Shown here one piece after another: positions 10,263 through 19,330 of a stretch of 64,000 nt of DNA. Source of the DNA: Diplonema japonicum (taxonomy: Eukaryota > Euglenozoa > Diplonemea > Diplonemida > Diplonemidae); assembly GCA_964019335.1 (NCBI GenBank), contig OZ025693.1:248001-312000 (forward strand), written 5' to 3'. Below the pieces are notes generated by a model. It was not told the origin of the DNA, ran no database searches, and saw only the letters and a program-made list of their open reading frames with translations. A program made the translations under genes and the position numbers. Each line of letters begins with the position of its first letter. Position 1 is the stretch's first letter.

Positions 10263-10679
10263 TTACTCCGAGTGTTCAAGTTCCATATAAGCCGTTCTCA
10301 TTGTGTCGGGTATGTGCGTGGGTTTTTCCGTAACGGGGTCGGTCCACACATGGACAAATGTTCCCACAGCGCTCGGGGTGTCGCTGGTTTCATCGAACAA
10401 GCCTATTTGGTACGTGCAGCTGCTGGTCTTCCCAAGCTTCACCACAGTTATACCGACATGGACGTCTACCGGGAATACAAGCGGTTTCTTATAGGTGCAG
10501 GAAGAGTGGACTACGAAGGGTCTTGCAGGCAGTTCAAACGCTTTCTGCTTGCCAAGAAATGTACACACCGCCGTATCCATGAAGCTATAATATTGGACGT
10601 TATTCACATGGCCAAAGGCGTCTTGGTCCATCCAACGCGTGGGGATGGTGTGCCAAAATCGGTAGAAAGAACGATTCAT
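10263..10679 (-). CDS. hot-dog fold acyl-CoA thioesterase (4HBT, YbgC/FadM-like)
   Basis: Single exon, 138 residues from the ATG at 10679; earlier in-frame codons are Lys-rich and derive from the upstream T/A tract. The diagnostic segment TRWMDQDAFGHVNNVQYYSF lies at ~11-30, with the Asp and the HVNN turn that define the 4HBT active site, followed by the long helix MDTAVCTFLG. The enzyme should hydrolyse acyl-CoA thioesters in the cytosol or an organelle; chain-length preference cannot be read from sequence. No signal peptide is evident. Confidence 0.8.
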   Translation of the reverse strand: MNRSFYRFWHTIPTRWMDQDAFGHVNNVQYYSFMDTAVCTFLGKQKAFELPARPFVVHSSCTYKKPLVFPVDVHVGITVVKLGKTSSCTYQIGLFDETSDTPSAVGTFVHVWTDPVTEKPTHIPDTMRTAYMELEHSE

Positions 10680-10788
10680 CTTTTTTTTATTCTTTTTTTT
10701 TTTTGTTTTCACACCACACACCACCCCAACCCCCTCTGACGGCGTTATTGAGACAATAATGAAAGGGGGGGGGGGAATATTTTTTTGT

Positions 10789-12861
10789 TCACCAAGGAAT
10801 TTGGATGACGATTACAGGGCCCATGTGCGATATCCACACACCCACAATGAAAAACATGAGGATCATAACGATTTCCATGAGCTCTGCGATGGCCTCGTCG
10901 CCTAGAAGCGCTGCGTAGCCGGAGAAGTAGGCAGCTGTTTTGCTCCAGATCGATTTGCGGGACTGCGGCTCCGTCTCCTCCCGCATGATGACATCTGAGG
11001 TGAAGAGGACCCTGGACGTCTTGACTCCAGACGGCTTGCGATAGACACCCCAGCCCTCCTTGCGCCCGAACCGCACAGCAACATATAATATCGACTCAGC
11101 CGTGTAGAAGACTGTGTTCCCGTTGGGGGTCCCGTTGTAGAACACGGATGAGGTCCGGTTTCCATTGAGGTAGGTTAGGACACCCTTCCCATGGGGAACA
11201 CCTTGCTTCACTTTCCCTGTGTACTGAATGGATTCACCAGGTGATATTATCGTGAGATTGCCTTCCCCGTGTGCGGCCCCGATGCGGGCAACAAGGGTCT
11301 TCTCAAGTGTTCCGTGAAACGGGTTTCCGTTCAGTGTGCCGTTCACGGTTCCGGTAACGGAAGTCCCATCGAAATACCCGGAAAGGACCGTGTTTGTTTT
11401 TGGGTCGGTTAAGGTCCCGTACCCTTTGAGTTTTTCACCGTGGCATGTGCCGGTGTACGTCATGGGAAAGAGTGTTACGTTGCATAGACCGACAGGTTTT
11501 GTTGCACCTATTCTGCCGTTTTTCCATTTGATAAACGGACAGGTGTCGAAAGTGATTTCATAATCGAGCTCGACGTGCCCTTCAAAAGTGTCTTCGGAGC
11601 TCCTTTTCGGTGCGGTTGAGACGCGTTCCCCGTTGCACGTTATCTCGTATTCCGACGGGACACCTTTGTCCCACCATGCTGATATCTTGCAAGGCGAGGA
11701 CATCAGTACACCGCGTCCGTGGTATTTGTCATGGTGCCACGACCCGGAAAAACCACCGCAAGAACAGTTTAGCGTTCCTTCACCATGCCTCTGTCCGGTC
11801 TGGAACTCCCCTCGGTATTGGCATTTGTTCGGGCCGCGGGAAATCCCTCTTCCGTGCGGGTGTCCGTTTTTGAATTTTCCGGTGAAGGTAGTGTTAGGTG
11901 TTTGAAGGTGACCAAACCCGTGAGGTGTTGGTTCGTTAGGTTTCTCCGGATCGATTTCGATTTGACCAGTGTACGAGTACTCGGGTAGGGAAAGATACCC
12001 AGATGACGGTGTTCCCCTGTAATAGTGCTCGTCGGTCTGCCCGAAGATCTCTAGGTGGGGCTCCGGATCCGGTTTGTTCTCGAGAAGCCGCTTGGCGATT
12101 TTTCTAGCGCGTCTTTTGAACTCTGGTTCAGATTCAGAGTTTTCAGGGTCGAAGAATGCAATTGCGTGGCCGTCAAACATTCTTCTTAGCTCCGGGAAGT
12201 CGTTCACATCAAAGACCTTACCGTCCATGGAGTCCCATTTTTTCTCAGTTTTCGGTGTTAACGATGCTTTTGGAACATCCCATTGAAAGGGGATAGTGTC
12301 GTAGCCATCTGTAAGATCTGCCTTGCCTCTTTTAAATGTCTTGTGGTCGTAGTCTTCAAAATCCGGATCGGTTTCAGAGTCTTCTTCATCATTGTCGTTT
12401 TCATTTTCGTTGAAGTTCAATGGTGCTTCTTCTTTTTGTGGAGGGGGCGGTGGTGTCATGTCTTTGAGTTTGTTCTTCAGCGCTTCCATGATATCCTGGA
12501 CTACCTTGTCCCTCCCGTCGAAGGATGTTTTTTCGTTTTGTGTGTTTTCCTTGACTTCTTTGTACTGTTCTCTGTCCATTTTTTCCTTCCACGCCGCGAC
12601 CCCCGGGTTGCTCTCCATCAGGTCCTTCAAATTGAACTCGAAAACCTTTGTTTTTGTGTCTTGTTTTTTCGCGATCTTGTCCTTCGCGTGTTTCTCCAGC
12701 AGGTTCCTTGCCGTTCTGAGGGCTTCGTTGCCGTTCTTGGGGTATTTTTTGGTTATGTCTTTTCGGGCCTTTTCGAGTTCAGAGACCAGACCCTCATAAT
12801 CTTCCTCAAAACCAGCCTCGCCGAAAGCCAGCAATGTGAGCAATGCAATGAGAAGCTTCAT
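10789..12861 (-). CDS. signal-peptide MORN-like repeat protein with C-terminal membrane segment
   Basis: Single exon, 690 residues, ATG at 12861. Residues 1-16 (MKLLIALLTLLAFGEA) are a clear signal peptide. A charged helical region follows, then a Pro run and an acidic Asn/Asp/Glu stretch. From ~300 to ~620 there are repeated glycine-aromatic motifs of MORN type (YTGQIEID.., FTGKFKNGHPHGRG, YRGEFQTGQRHGEG, FSGSWHHDKYHGRG, YTGKVKQGVPHGKG). The C-terminus has a hydrophobic segment (~662-685) that can span a membrane. Several N-x-S/T sites and cysteines suit a luminal or extracellular domain. MORN proteins are usually cytosolic, so this topology is unusual. A host-surface, endosomal or ER role cannot be told apart here. 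Confidence 0.7.
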   Translation of the reverse strand: MKLLIALLTLLAFGEAGFEEDYEGLVSELEKARKDITKKYPKNGNEALRTARNLLEKHAKDKIAKKQDTKTKVFEFNLKDLMESNPGVAAWKEKMDREQYKEVKENTQNEKTSFDGRDKVVQDIMEALKNKLKDMTPPPPPQKEEAPLNFNENENDNDEEDSETDPDFEDYDHKTFKRGKADLTDGYDTIPFQWDVPKASLTPKTEKKWDSMDGKVFDVNDFPELRRMFDGHAIAFFDPENSESEPEFKRRARKIAKRLLENKPDPEPHLEIFGQTDEHYYRGTPSSGYLSLPEYSYTGQIEIDPEKPNEPTPHGFGHLQTPNTTFTGKFKNGHPHGRGISRGPNKCQYRGEFQTGQRHGEGTLNCSCGGFSGSWHHDKYHGRGVLMSSPCKISAWWDKGVPSEYEITCNGERVSTAPKRSSEDTFEGHVELDYEITFDTCPFIKWKNGRIGATKPVGLCNVTLFPMTYTGTCHGEKLKGYGTLTDPKTNTVLSGYFDGTSVTGTVNGTLNGNPFHGTLEKTLVARIGAAHGEGNLTIISPGESIQYTGKVKQGVPHGKGVLTYLNGNRTSSVFYNGTPNGNTVFYTAESILYVAVRFGRKEGWGVYRKPSGVKTSRVLFTSDVIMREETEPQSRKSIWSKTAAYFSGYAALLGDEAIAELMEIVMILMFFIVGVWISHMGPVIVIQIPW

Positions 12862-12885
12862 GTTCCACCCCCCCCTTCCCACAAC

Positions 12886-12935
12886 CTTATGTGCAATGAA
12901 ACAAGAAAAAAAACAAGTAGGGGGGGAGAAAAAAA
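12886..12935 (-). promoter_or_regulatory. candidate splice acceptor overlapping the upstream stop codon
   Basis: On the minus strand a C/T-rich tract leads to CATTGCACATAAG followed by GTTG, 24 bases before the MORN gene ATG. The TAA of the neighbouring PPR-like frame is contained in this TAAG, so the two signals overlap. Confidence 0.3.
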
Positions 12936-13957
12936 AGAAACTGATCGAAAATTCGCATCTCGCTTCTAGGGACCCCTTTACATATGTGTGGGGATGTGGC
13001 TTCATCGGATATTCTCCTAGCGGACTCTAGGTCACCCTCACGGGAGTACGCCAGGGCGAGCTCACGCCATAGAGAAACGTGGTATCGCTTGTTCCCAAAC
13101 CGATCGTAGACGTAACGAGGGAGCGTGGCGAACCCATCATGCTGTTGCAACCGGATAGCAAGGTCTGGTCGGCCTACCCGGTTGTAAGCATGCATTAGAG
13201 ACGCGTACAAAGTCGCAGTTAAAATGACAGTGCCGTGGTACTCATTAAAAATATCTGTTAAATCATCTGCGGTGTGTGCGTGTGGGAATAGACCCGCAAG
13301 TGTAGCGGTGACAGGGGCCGGGTTTGCAGGATCTGCCCATTCCCGAGAAATTTCATCCCACAACCCCGCAGAGGCAAGCACGCGAAGGTAGCACGTGAGA
13401 TGTATTATATTTGCTTCGAGACGGATTCCCGAGTACAAATGCCGGCCCCATTCCACATCGCCCAGCCTTGCGCAAAGATCCAATGCAGCTCCGTAGCAAG
13501 GGGCGTCTGCGGTGTGTTTGATCTCGTTCCAGATTGTCTTGCAGTCGTTAAGAACAGTCCGTCGGTCTTCTCTTTTCCCGCATCGTGTCAGAGCCGATAG
13601 CAGTATGGCGCCCCATGTTGGGTCGGTAACGGGTTCTTTGTTTAAATATTTGCGGATTTCTTGTATTGATGAGTAACCGGCTGGGTCTTGGACCTCACCC
13701 AGCCTCTGCACGGCTGCTGATAGGGTTGCGATGTCGGGGGTGTTCGACTGGTGCAAGGTAGCGAGGACGCTTTGGCTTGTCTTGCAGTTTCCGATTTCCC
13801 GCCTAGTAAGGTAATGTACTCCCCCGCCTTTTATCGGAGATACTGGTCTGTCGTGCCCCGTGTTTGTTATGGAAATGTTGCCTTTGTTCCACTTCGTTTG
13901 CCGGCAGTCTGAGTGGAGTTTTCTTTTCGTTATGCTACGCAGTTTTAAAAACTGCAT
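12887..13957 (-). CDS. PPR-like helical-repeat protein, probably mitochondrial
   Basis: Open frame of 356 residues from the ATG at 13957. The N-terminus is basic and lacks acids (MQFLKLRSITKRKLHSDCRQ), typical of mitochondrial import. The body has helical pairs spaced about 35 residues apart with PPR-like features (WGAILLSALTRCGKREDRRTV, CYGAALDLCARLGDVEWGRHLY, LYASLMHAYNRVGRPDLAIRL, WRELALAYSREGDLESARRIS). This suggests RNA binding in organelle transcript processing or translation. The last ~25 residues run through the pyrimidine tract of the next gene and look non-conserved; a GTAAAG at the codon boundary near 12980 could be a donor, so the true 3' end is uncertain. Confidence 0.6.
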   Translation of the reverse strand: MQFLKLRSITKRKLHSDCRQTKWNKGNISITNTGHDRPVSPIKGGGVHYLTRREIGNCKTSQSVLATLHQSNTPDIATLSAAVQRLGEVQDPAGYSSIQEIRKYLNKEPVTDPTWGAILLSALTRCGKREDRRTVLNDCKTIWNEIKHTADAPCYGAALDLCARLGDVEWGRHLYSGIRLEANIIHLTCYLRVLASAGLWDEISREWADPANPAPVTATLAGLFPHAHTADDLTDIFNEYHGTVILTATLYASLMHAYNRVGRPDLAIRLQQHDGFATLPRYVYDRFGNKRYHVSLWRELALAYSREGDLESARRISDEATSPHICKGVPRSEMRIFDQFLFFLPPYLFFFLFHCT

Positions 13958-14071
13958 CTTTTTTTCTTCTTTTTTTTTTGGTGTTACGAATAGAGGGAAG
14001 GCGGGGGGGGGGGGGGGGGGGGGAAGAGGAAAGATTTAAAAGAAAGAAAAAAAAAAACAAATAAATCTTTC

Positions 14072-14680
14072 TTACTTCCGAACTTTCTTGTTCAACTGTG
14101 CCGCCATCATTGCCTCGAACTCGGTTATTTTGTCGGTTTTTCTCTTTTTTTTCTCGTTTTGTTTCTGTTGCGCCTCCCGCTTGGCCTTGGCCTCTCTAGC
14201 GGCTTCTTCGGTTTTTAATTTCTCAGCTTGCTCGTTCTTCGCGATTTCTTCCTGCAGCTCGGCGTCAGACTTTCTGTGGCTGCGATTCTCCCGCTCTATC
14301 CACTCCTGATTCTTGTCGAGGAACTGAATTACCGTCCCAGCCCCGCCGCTGATTTCCTTCTGGATGTCACATGTATTAAGGAGGCCGGATACAGGGGCAT
14401 CCTGAGGGGTAAATTCGGCAGTTAATTCATCCTGGTCAACATATTCGGGTTCCGGCTCGTTAATCTTGGGTTTACCCTCAAACGGCGTTCTAGATATGTT
14501 CCCGGTGATGAAGTTGTTTGAAAGGCAGTAGTAGAAGACTTTGCCCTTCGCTGCATCGTGCCATTCCTCCCAATCCTCTTTCTTCCTCAGCTTGACACAG
14601 CCTTCCGTCGCCTTTGCGTGCTGCCGTTCGCTGTATTCCTTGCGTTCCTGCCTTGCCTGCTCGGCTGGGGTGAGACCCAT
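14072..14680 (-). CDS. WW-like domain, highly charged coiled-coil protein
   Basis: Single exon, 202 residues, ATG at 14680 (start MGLTPAEQARQERKEYSERQ). Around residues 36-70 there is a WW-like pattern (WEEWHDAAKGKVFYYCLSNN, then ISRTPF), with the paired Trp, the Tyr-Tyr and the distal Pro. The C-terminal half is a Lys/Glu/Ala-rich coiled coil that ends in basic clusters (KQNEKKKRKTDK) resembling a nuclear signal. The composition suggests a nuclear RNA-processing or transcription accessory protein, but I do not recognise an orthologue. Confidence 0.5.
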   Translation of the reverse strand: MGLTPAEQARQERKEYSERQHAKATEGCVKLRKKEDWEEWHDAAKGKVFYYCLSNNFITGNISRTPFEGKPKINEPEPEYVDQDELTAEFTPQDAPVSGLLNTCDIQKEISGGAGTVIQFLDKNQEWIERENRSHRKSDAELQEEIAKNEQAEKLKTEEAAREAKAKREAQQKQNEKKKRKTDKITEFEAMMAAQLNKKVRK

Positions 14681-14792
14681 CTTCTTTTCTTTTTTCTTTT
14701 TCTTTTTAAAAAAAAACCCCCCCTCCACTTTACTCAAATTTGAAAAATCGAAAGTACTAAAAAAAAAAGGGGGGAGGAAAGGAAAGTAATGT

Positions 14793-15516
14793 TTAGCTTT
14801 TCCGTTTGGGTGTACACCATTCGGAAAAGCCTGGGTCATAAGCATCAAGGGTGATGGATTTGTAATTCTTACGTGGGTTGAGGTCGGGGAGCAGTAAACG
14901 GATAAAATGCCGAGCGAGCCAACGTGTGGCAGATCTACGGACGAGGTCGGGTGCCCCAATCACATCGTGGAAGCTAATTAGAAAGATAACAGGGGAAAGC
15001 GGGTAAAAGGCCTCGAAGGTGAGGACTGAGTCGGGAAAAGGGAAACGGGCCCGAGTTTCTTTAAGGCGGTGGCGTGCCTCTGCTTCTCGGATATGCAGCC
15101 TCCCACTCATCCCGCAGTACGGGTGTTCTGAAACATCCAGTTTGCACCAGTCACATTTCTCACTGCTGTTGAACTTCCCCGTCTTAGGTGTGCCTGTTTT
15201 GGTTAGTTTTGTCAGCTCTTCTCGCATCTTTGCCATCTCCATCTCCATGGTTTCCAGGTTTTGGTTTTTCTTCTCGAGTTCTTCTACCCTTTTCAACAAT
15301 TGGGTCATCACGTGGGTCTGTTCGCTGTGCGCTGGGTCCTGAGGGAAGTGTCCCCCCCCCCCCCCCCCCCTTTTTTTTTTTAAAATACCGTGTCATTGCC
15401 GCGTTTCGTGAACTTGGAGTCCCCCACCACGCTGAAGATCGGGAAGGGTGGACTACTGCTCTGTGCTGCGGTCGCTGCGTCGCAACTTTTACACTTTGTT
15501 CCGGAGAGAGATGATG

Positions 15517-15550
<34 letters not shown>

Positions 15551-15645
15551 CTTTTCTTCTTCCTCTCACTATATACACACCATCCGTTCGCCGCATTCCA
15601 AGCACTCATTGTTGTAACATTTTCCACATTTCCCGTTCCCTCCGG

Positions 15646-15679
<34 letters not shown>

Positions 15680-15772
15680 TACATCATATATCAACTCGGC
15701 TGTATCGAAATACCCTTGGCATCTCGTGCATCTTGCTTGGGGTTTGTATTGTTTCGCCTTCAAAGCAGGCAT
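14793..15772 (-). CDS. four-exon multi-CxxC zinc-ribbon-like protein with coiled coil
   Basis: I assemble exons 15772-15683, 15646-15581, 15517-15389 and 15338-14793 into 276 residues. All junctions are GT-AG and phase 0, with introns of 36, 63 and 50 nt made largely of homopolymer on the plus strand. The protein carries five CxxC pairs (RCTRC, KCGKC, ECLEC, KCKSC, KCDWC), one or two per exon, then a coiled coil (LLKRVEELEKKNQNLETMEM) and a C-terminal globular part. Zinc binding is likely; function is unrecognised. The regular pairing across exon joints supports the model more than any single exon does. Confidence 0.6.
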
Positions 15773-16361
15773 TTTCTTTTCCCTCCTCTTTCTTCCCCTC
15801 ACCCCCTTTTTTTTTTCTTCGACAAAATGGGGCAAGATAAAGGGGAGAAATAGAACAGGGTGTGTGGGGGAGCAGAAGAAGGAATCTCTTACTGGTAGTT
15901 TCGCAGTCGTAATTACAAGATGTTCTGCAAAAAAAAGGGGGGGAAAGAGAAAGGCCTAAGATGAAACGTGTGCTTTTTTTTTTTTTTTCTTATTTTTTTT
16001 CCCCCCCATCTAATGGTCCCACGCAATATGTGCGAGACAATGAATCAGTCATTTTCACGATAAGTACATCACAAGAACACCCCCCCCCCCCCCATCCCTT
16101 CAGTTTTTTTTTTTTGCTTTCTTTCATTAGAGAGAAACATTTATCAATGCACAAAAGACTTTAACAACACGGGGAGGGGGGGGGGGGGGGGGGCATAAAG
16201 GACTGGAGTTGATGTATCAGTCAAAGTCAGATTTTTCTTATGTCCCCTGCGATTTCCTTTTATACTGAAGCGTTTTGGTTGCACGCAACAAAGCGGCAAC
16301 CCAGTGACCCCTCAGAAACCAACAAAAAGAAAAAGAAGAAAACCAGCGGTCCTTTATGGGC
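15773..16361. other. intergenic
   Basis: C, T and G runs with short unique stretches. I see no coding region, and the small plus-strand frames here have no support. Confidence 0.5.
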
Positions 16362-16827
16362 TTATTCGCTTTTTTGAAAAATAAAAAGTTGTCTCGATTT
16401 TAGTGGTGCCATGCAGTATGTGACACAGCGGCCACCCTTGTGAAACTTCGCCCCGAAGCCTCCCAAGTCCCCTGTGGTCCCGTAGAAAGTAAAAGTGGAG
16501 AGGTAAAGAAAGCTTGGAAATTGAAATAGGGAGAGGGGCCACAGAAGCAATTAAACACCAACTGGAGAGTTGTGCGAGGCTTGCTTCACTGGCACGATGC
16601 CGCGGGGAGGCTACTTGCCTGACCTGGTGAAGCCACCTCCTTGTTCGATGTAATGGGATAAGGGACTCTCCGTTGAGGGCGATGCTAACTGGCGCCACGC
16701 GTAGGGTGGGCTCTCCACCCCCGTCCATGTTTCCCCACGTGTACGGCTTTAGAACGAGAGTTTCCCTTTCGCTTGTGTTTCTCCAAACCACAATTACCAG
16801 GAACCACCACAGGGAGGTTGGAAACAT
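16362..16827 (-). CDS. tentative two-exon small protein
   Basis: Exon 16827-16559, a 46-nt GT-AG intron (donor GTGTTTAA, acceptor TTTCCAAG) and exon 16512-16362 give 139 residues in frame. It starts MFPTSLWWFLVIVVW, which is hydrophobic enough for a signal anchor. The second exon reads YGTTGDLGGFGAKFHKGGRC and ends KSRQLFIFQKSE. An unspliced alternative stays open to 16354. There is no recognised family. I list it because splicing gives a cleaner reading and the intron size matches neighbours. Confidence 0.35.
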
Positions 16828-16952
16828 TGGTCCCCTAAAAAAAAATTTATAACAATTGGAAAGTAAAATGGGGACAACAACACAAACACTTTTTTCTTTT
16901 TCTCCCCCCCCCCTCATGTCGTCGTCTTCTTTGTTTTTTTCTTAAAATTCTT

Positions 16953-19076
16953 TTAACGCCCGAAAAAACCCCATTTTTTCTTCTCCTTCTGGGGCTGCGC
17001 TTTCAAGAACAACTCCTTGGCGAGATGAAGACGAAGAGCCAACGGCATCTCGAAGTTAAAATCCTTGAACTTTTCAGCCTGCCCAAGGAGGTCCACAGCA
17101 GCATCAAAATCACCGCTGGTGTAGTGCAGGCAAGAATACTCAAAAATCGCATATGGAAGAATCCAGCTTTCGGTTTTAAGAAGCTTTTTCCATTTTTTCG
17201 TGGGGTACTTCTCCGTGAGGTCCCGGTAGGCTGCTCTTGCCACGTCTTCGTCACCCGTCTCCTTTGCAGTGTTTGCTCTGATCAACTCAAGGATCGAGAT
17301 TTGCTCGTCATCTACAGTACTCTTGTAAGTCTCGATTGCCTTAGAAGCAAGGTTTTCGACTTCTTTGAGTTTTTCCAGTTCCATTTGAGAGAATGCGTTG
17401 AAGAGCATCATCAGTTCGATACCAGGGTGGAGGGTCTTTTCGAAATTGGTTTCTGTCCACATCTTCACTTTCCTTTCGATGAACTGCTCTACAGAGATCG
17501 TCCTGCCGCCGAACTTCTTCCCAAGGTACGTGAGGGACTGGTTGTAATATTTCACGGCGGATGCCTTGTCCCCTGCTTCGTCGTGGCAGGTTGCTATCGC
17601 GTAGCAGTTGAAGCACTTCGACCATTCCGACTCCTTCAGCAATAGCTCAAAAAATGGAATTGCGGCTTTGAAATCCAGTTTGTACATATGACACCAGGCT
17701 AATTCATAGTATGACACGTGGGTCAGTTGAATGAATTCTTCCTTTCTCCCAAGGCTGATCGCTTTTTGGAAGTTGGCTGTCGCTGCGTTCACGTCTCTTT
17801 TCAGTCTCGCTACCCTCCCGGCGACCCATAAATAGATGGCAGAGTTGCCGTGTTGTTTCAGCATCGTTTCGACGAGGGAGTCGGCTTTGGGAATTGCGTC
17901 CTTTGTGAGAACCGACGCAAAGGACGGGAGCAGACCGTGGAATCCTGTCAAGAATAGCCCCGCCACCGCGGATCGACACCCACCCCCTTCCAAAGCTTTG
18001 TTGAGATTGTCGAAACCCGTTTCACGATCGCACATAAAACCGAACAACGACAGCAACGCTAAAATCCTTGCAGGCATCGCAGAGAGAGAACAATTTATAG
18101 CACCAAGACCGAACTGCAAACCCCCGATGGTGTTGTACTCGTAAAAATGATACACCTCAGGGCCCCATTGTCCGAGCTTCGGGCCGGCTGGGGTGGCGGT
18201 TTTCCCGGGAGGGAGTCCTTTTGGAGACGTGGACGGAATTTTGGATTTTTTCAAAGTTGAATCAACCTGTTTGGAAAGGGCTTCGATGTCAACGTAACCC
18301 CTGCGAAGTCCGATCCCAGCTCGGACATGCGACATTATACTGTCCTCCGTCAACAGCAAGATAGATTTTAAGAGGTTCGCGTCTGTCGCTGCAACACGCG
18401 CACGAATGTAACAGTTTGTGACGGGCTTCGATCCGGACCAAAGTGACTTAATCGAGGATGCTATGTTAACAGGCGGCGCGATTTGGTTTGCGATGCATTG
18501 TGTTCGCGCAATGCGTCGGCGAGCCTCCTTCATGTCCTTTGGTGCGAAGGACATTACAGCGCGAAGAAACCCCACCGTTGCCCAGGCAACGCTAGCCAAC
18601 GGGTCCTTTGTCGACATTTCCTCATACAGAGCTTCTGCTTTGGCGTACTCGTTATTCATGAAGAGGTTGACGCCTTCTTGAATGCGTTCGTCGATCTTGT
18701 TCTGTTCTTCCAACGACAGTGCATGTGCGGCTTCAATGACACTTTTGTCCAATACGATTTTCTCCACCTGTTCCAGCATTTCTTCGATGTCCATGACAAG
18801 GGTGAGCGTGTCCCCTGCCTTTGCCATCTCCTTGCTGAACTCCGTATCGTTGGCTACGATAACGTCGTTGACTTCCAAAATTCTCATTTTTGGTTTCACA
18901 CCGGCTTCCTCTGCAGCACTGCCTGCTTCCACGCTGTCGACCATCATTGTGTCCACATCCCTCACCCAGCCTATTTTGCCGTCTTTCTTTGTTAATGTTA
19001 ATTTCAACAGCCTTTCATCTTGCGTGTTATTTGCTTGTTTCAGCAACTCCGCGTCACGGGAATCCAGCTCAGCCAT
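16953..19076 (-). CDS. TTC39-like: PDZ domain fused to a TTC39/Iml2-type protein
   Basis: Single exon, 707 residues, ATG at 19076 (MAELDSRDAELLKQ). Residues ~22-100 form a PDZ-like domain (GWVRDVDTMMVDSVEAGSAA, EEAGVKPKMRILEVNDVIV). From ~135 the protein follows the TTC39/Iml2 family: EGVNLFMNNEYAKAEALY, VMSFAPKDMKEA, a central GGLQFGLGAINCSLSAMPAR segment, YELAWCHMYKLDFKAAIPFF, LLKESEWSK and GKKFGGRTISVEQFIERK. The C-terminus has further TPR-like helices. TTC39 proteins are linked to lipid and cholesterol handling in animals, and yeast Iml2 to lipid droplets or inclusion clearance. The N-terminal PDZ is an addition I do not know from animal members. Confidence 0.85.
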   Translation of the reverse strand: MAELDSRDAELLKQANNTQDERLLKLTLTKKDGKIGWVRDVDTMMVDSVEAGSAAEEAGVKPKMRILEVNDVIVANDTEFSKEMAKAGDTLTLVMDIEEMLEQVEKIVLDKSVIEAAHALSLEEQNKIDERIQEGVNLFMNNEYAKAEALYEEMSTKDPLASVAWATVGFLRAVMSFAPKDMKEARRRIARTQCIANQIAPPVNIASSIKSLWSGSKPVTNCYIRARVAATDANLLKSILLLTEDSIMSHVRAGIGLRRGYVDIEALSKQVDSTLKKSKIPSTSPKGLPPGKTATPAGPKLGQWGPEVYHFYEYNTIGGLQFGLGAINCSLSAMPARILALLSLFGFMCDRETGFDNLNKALEGGGCRSAVAGLFLTGFHGLLPSFASVLTKDAIPKADSLVETMLKQHGNSAIYLWVAGRVARLKRDVNAATANFQKAISLGRKEEFIQLTHVSYYELAWCHMYKLDFKAAIPFFELLLKESEWSKCFNCYAIATCHDEAGDKASAVKYYNQSLTYLGKKFGGRTISVEQFIERKVKMWTETNFEKTLHPGIELMMLFNAFSQMELEKLKEVENLASKAIETYKSTVDDEQISILELIRANTAKETGDEDVARAAYRDLTEKYPTKKWKKLLKTESWILPYAIFEYSCLHYTSGDFDAAVDLLGQAEKFKDFNFEMPLALRLHLAKELFLKAQPQKEKKKWGFFGR

Positions 19077-19330
19077 ATAATATTTGGAATTTTCTGTGTG
19101 AAGGTAAATGTAAACATATGAAAAGGGAAGGAGAAAAAGTTTTTTTTTTTTTTTTCCCTTAAATCTTTTTTGTTGAAACATATGCAGGGGGGAGGGGGAA
19201 GAGTGTGAGAGTGTGTTGAGATTGTTAAACAAAAAAAAAAAAACTTTTTTTTCGGTTTGGTTCCTTTTGGAAAAAAAGACCTTTTTTTTTTCTTCCTTCT
19301 TTTTCTTTTTTTCAAAAAAAAAGCACGCTT

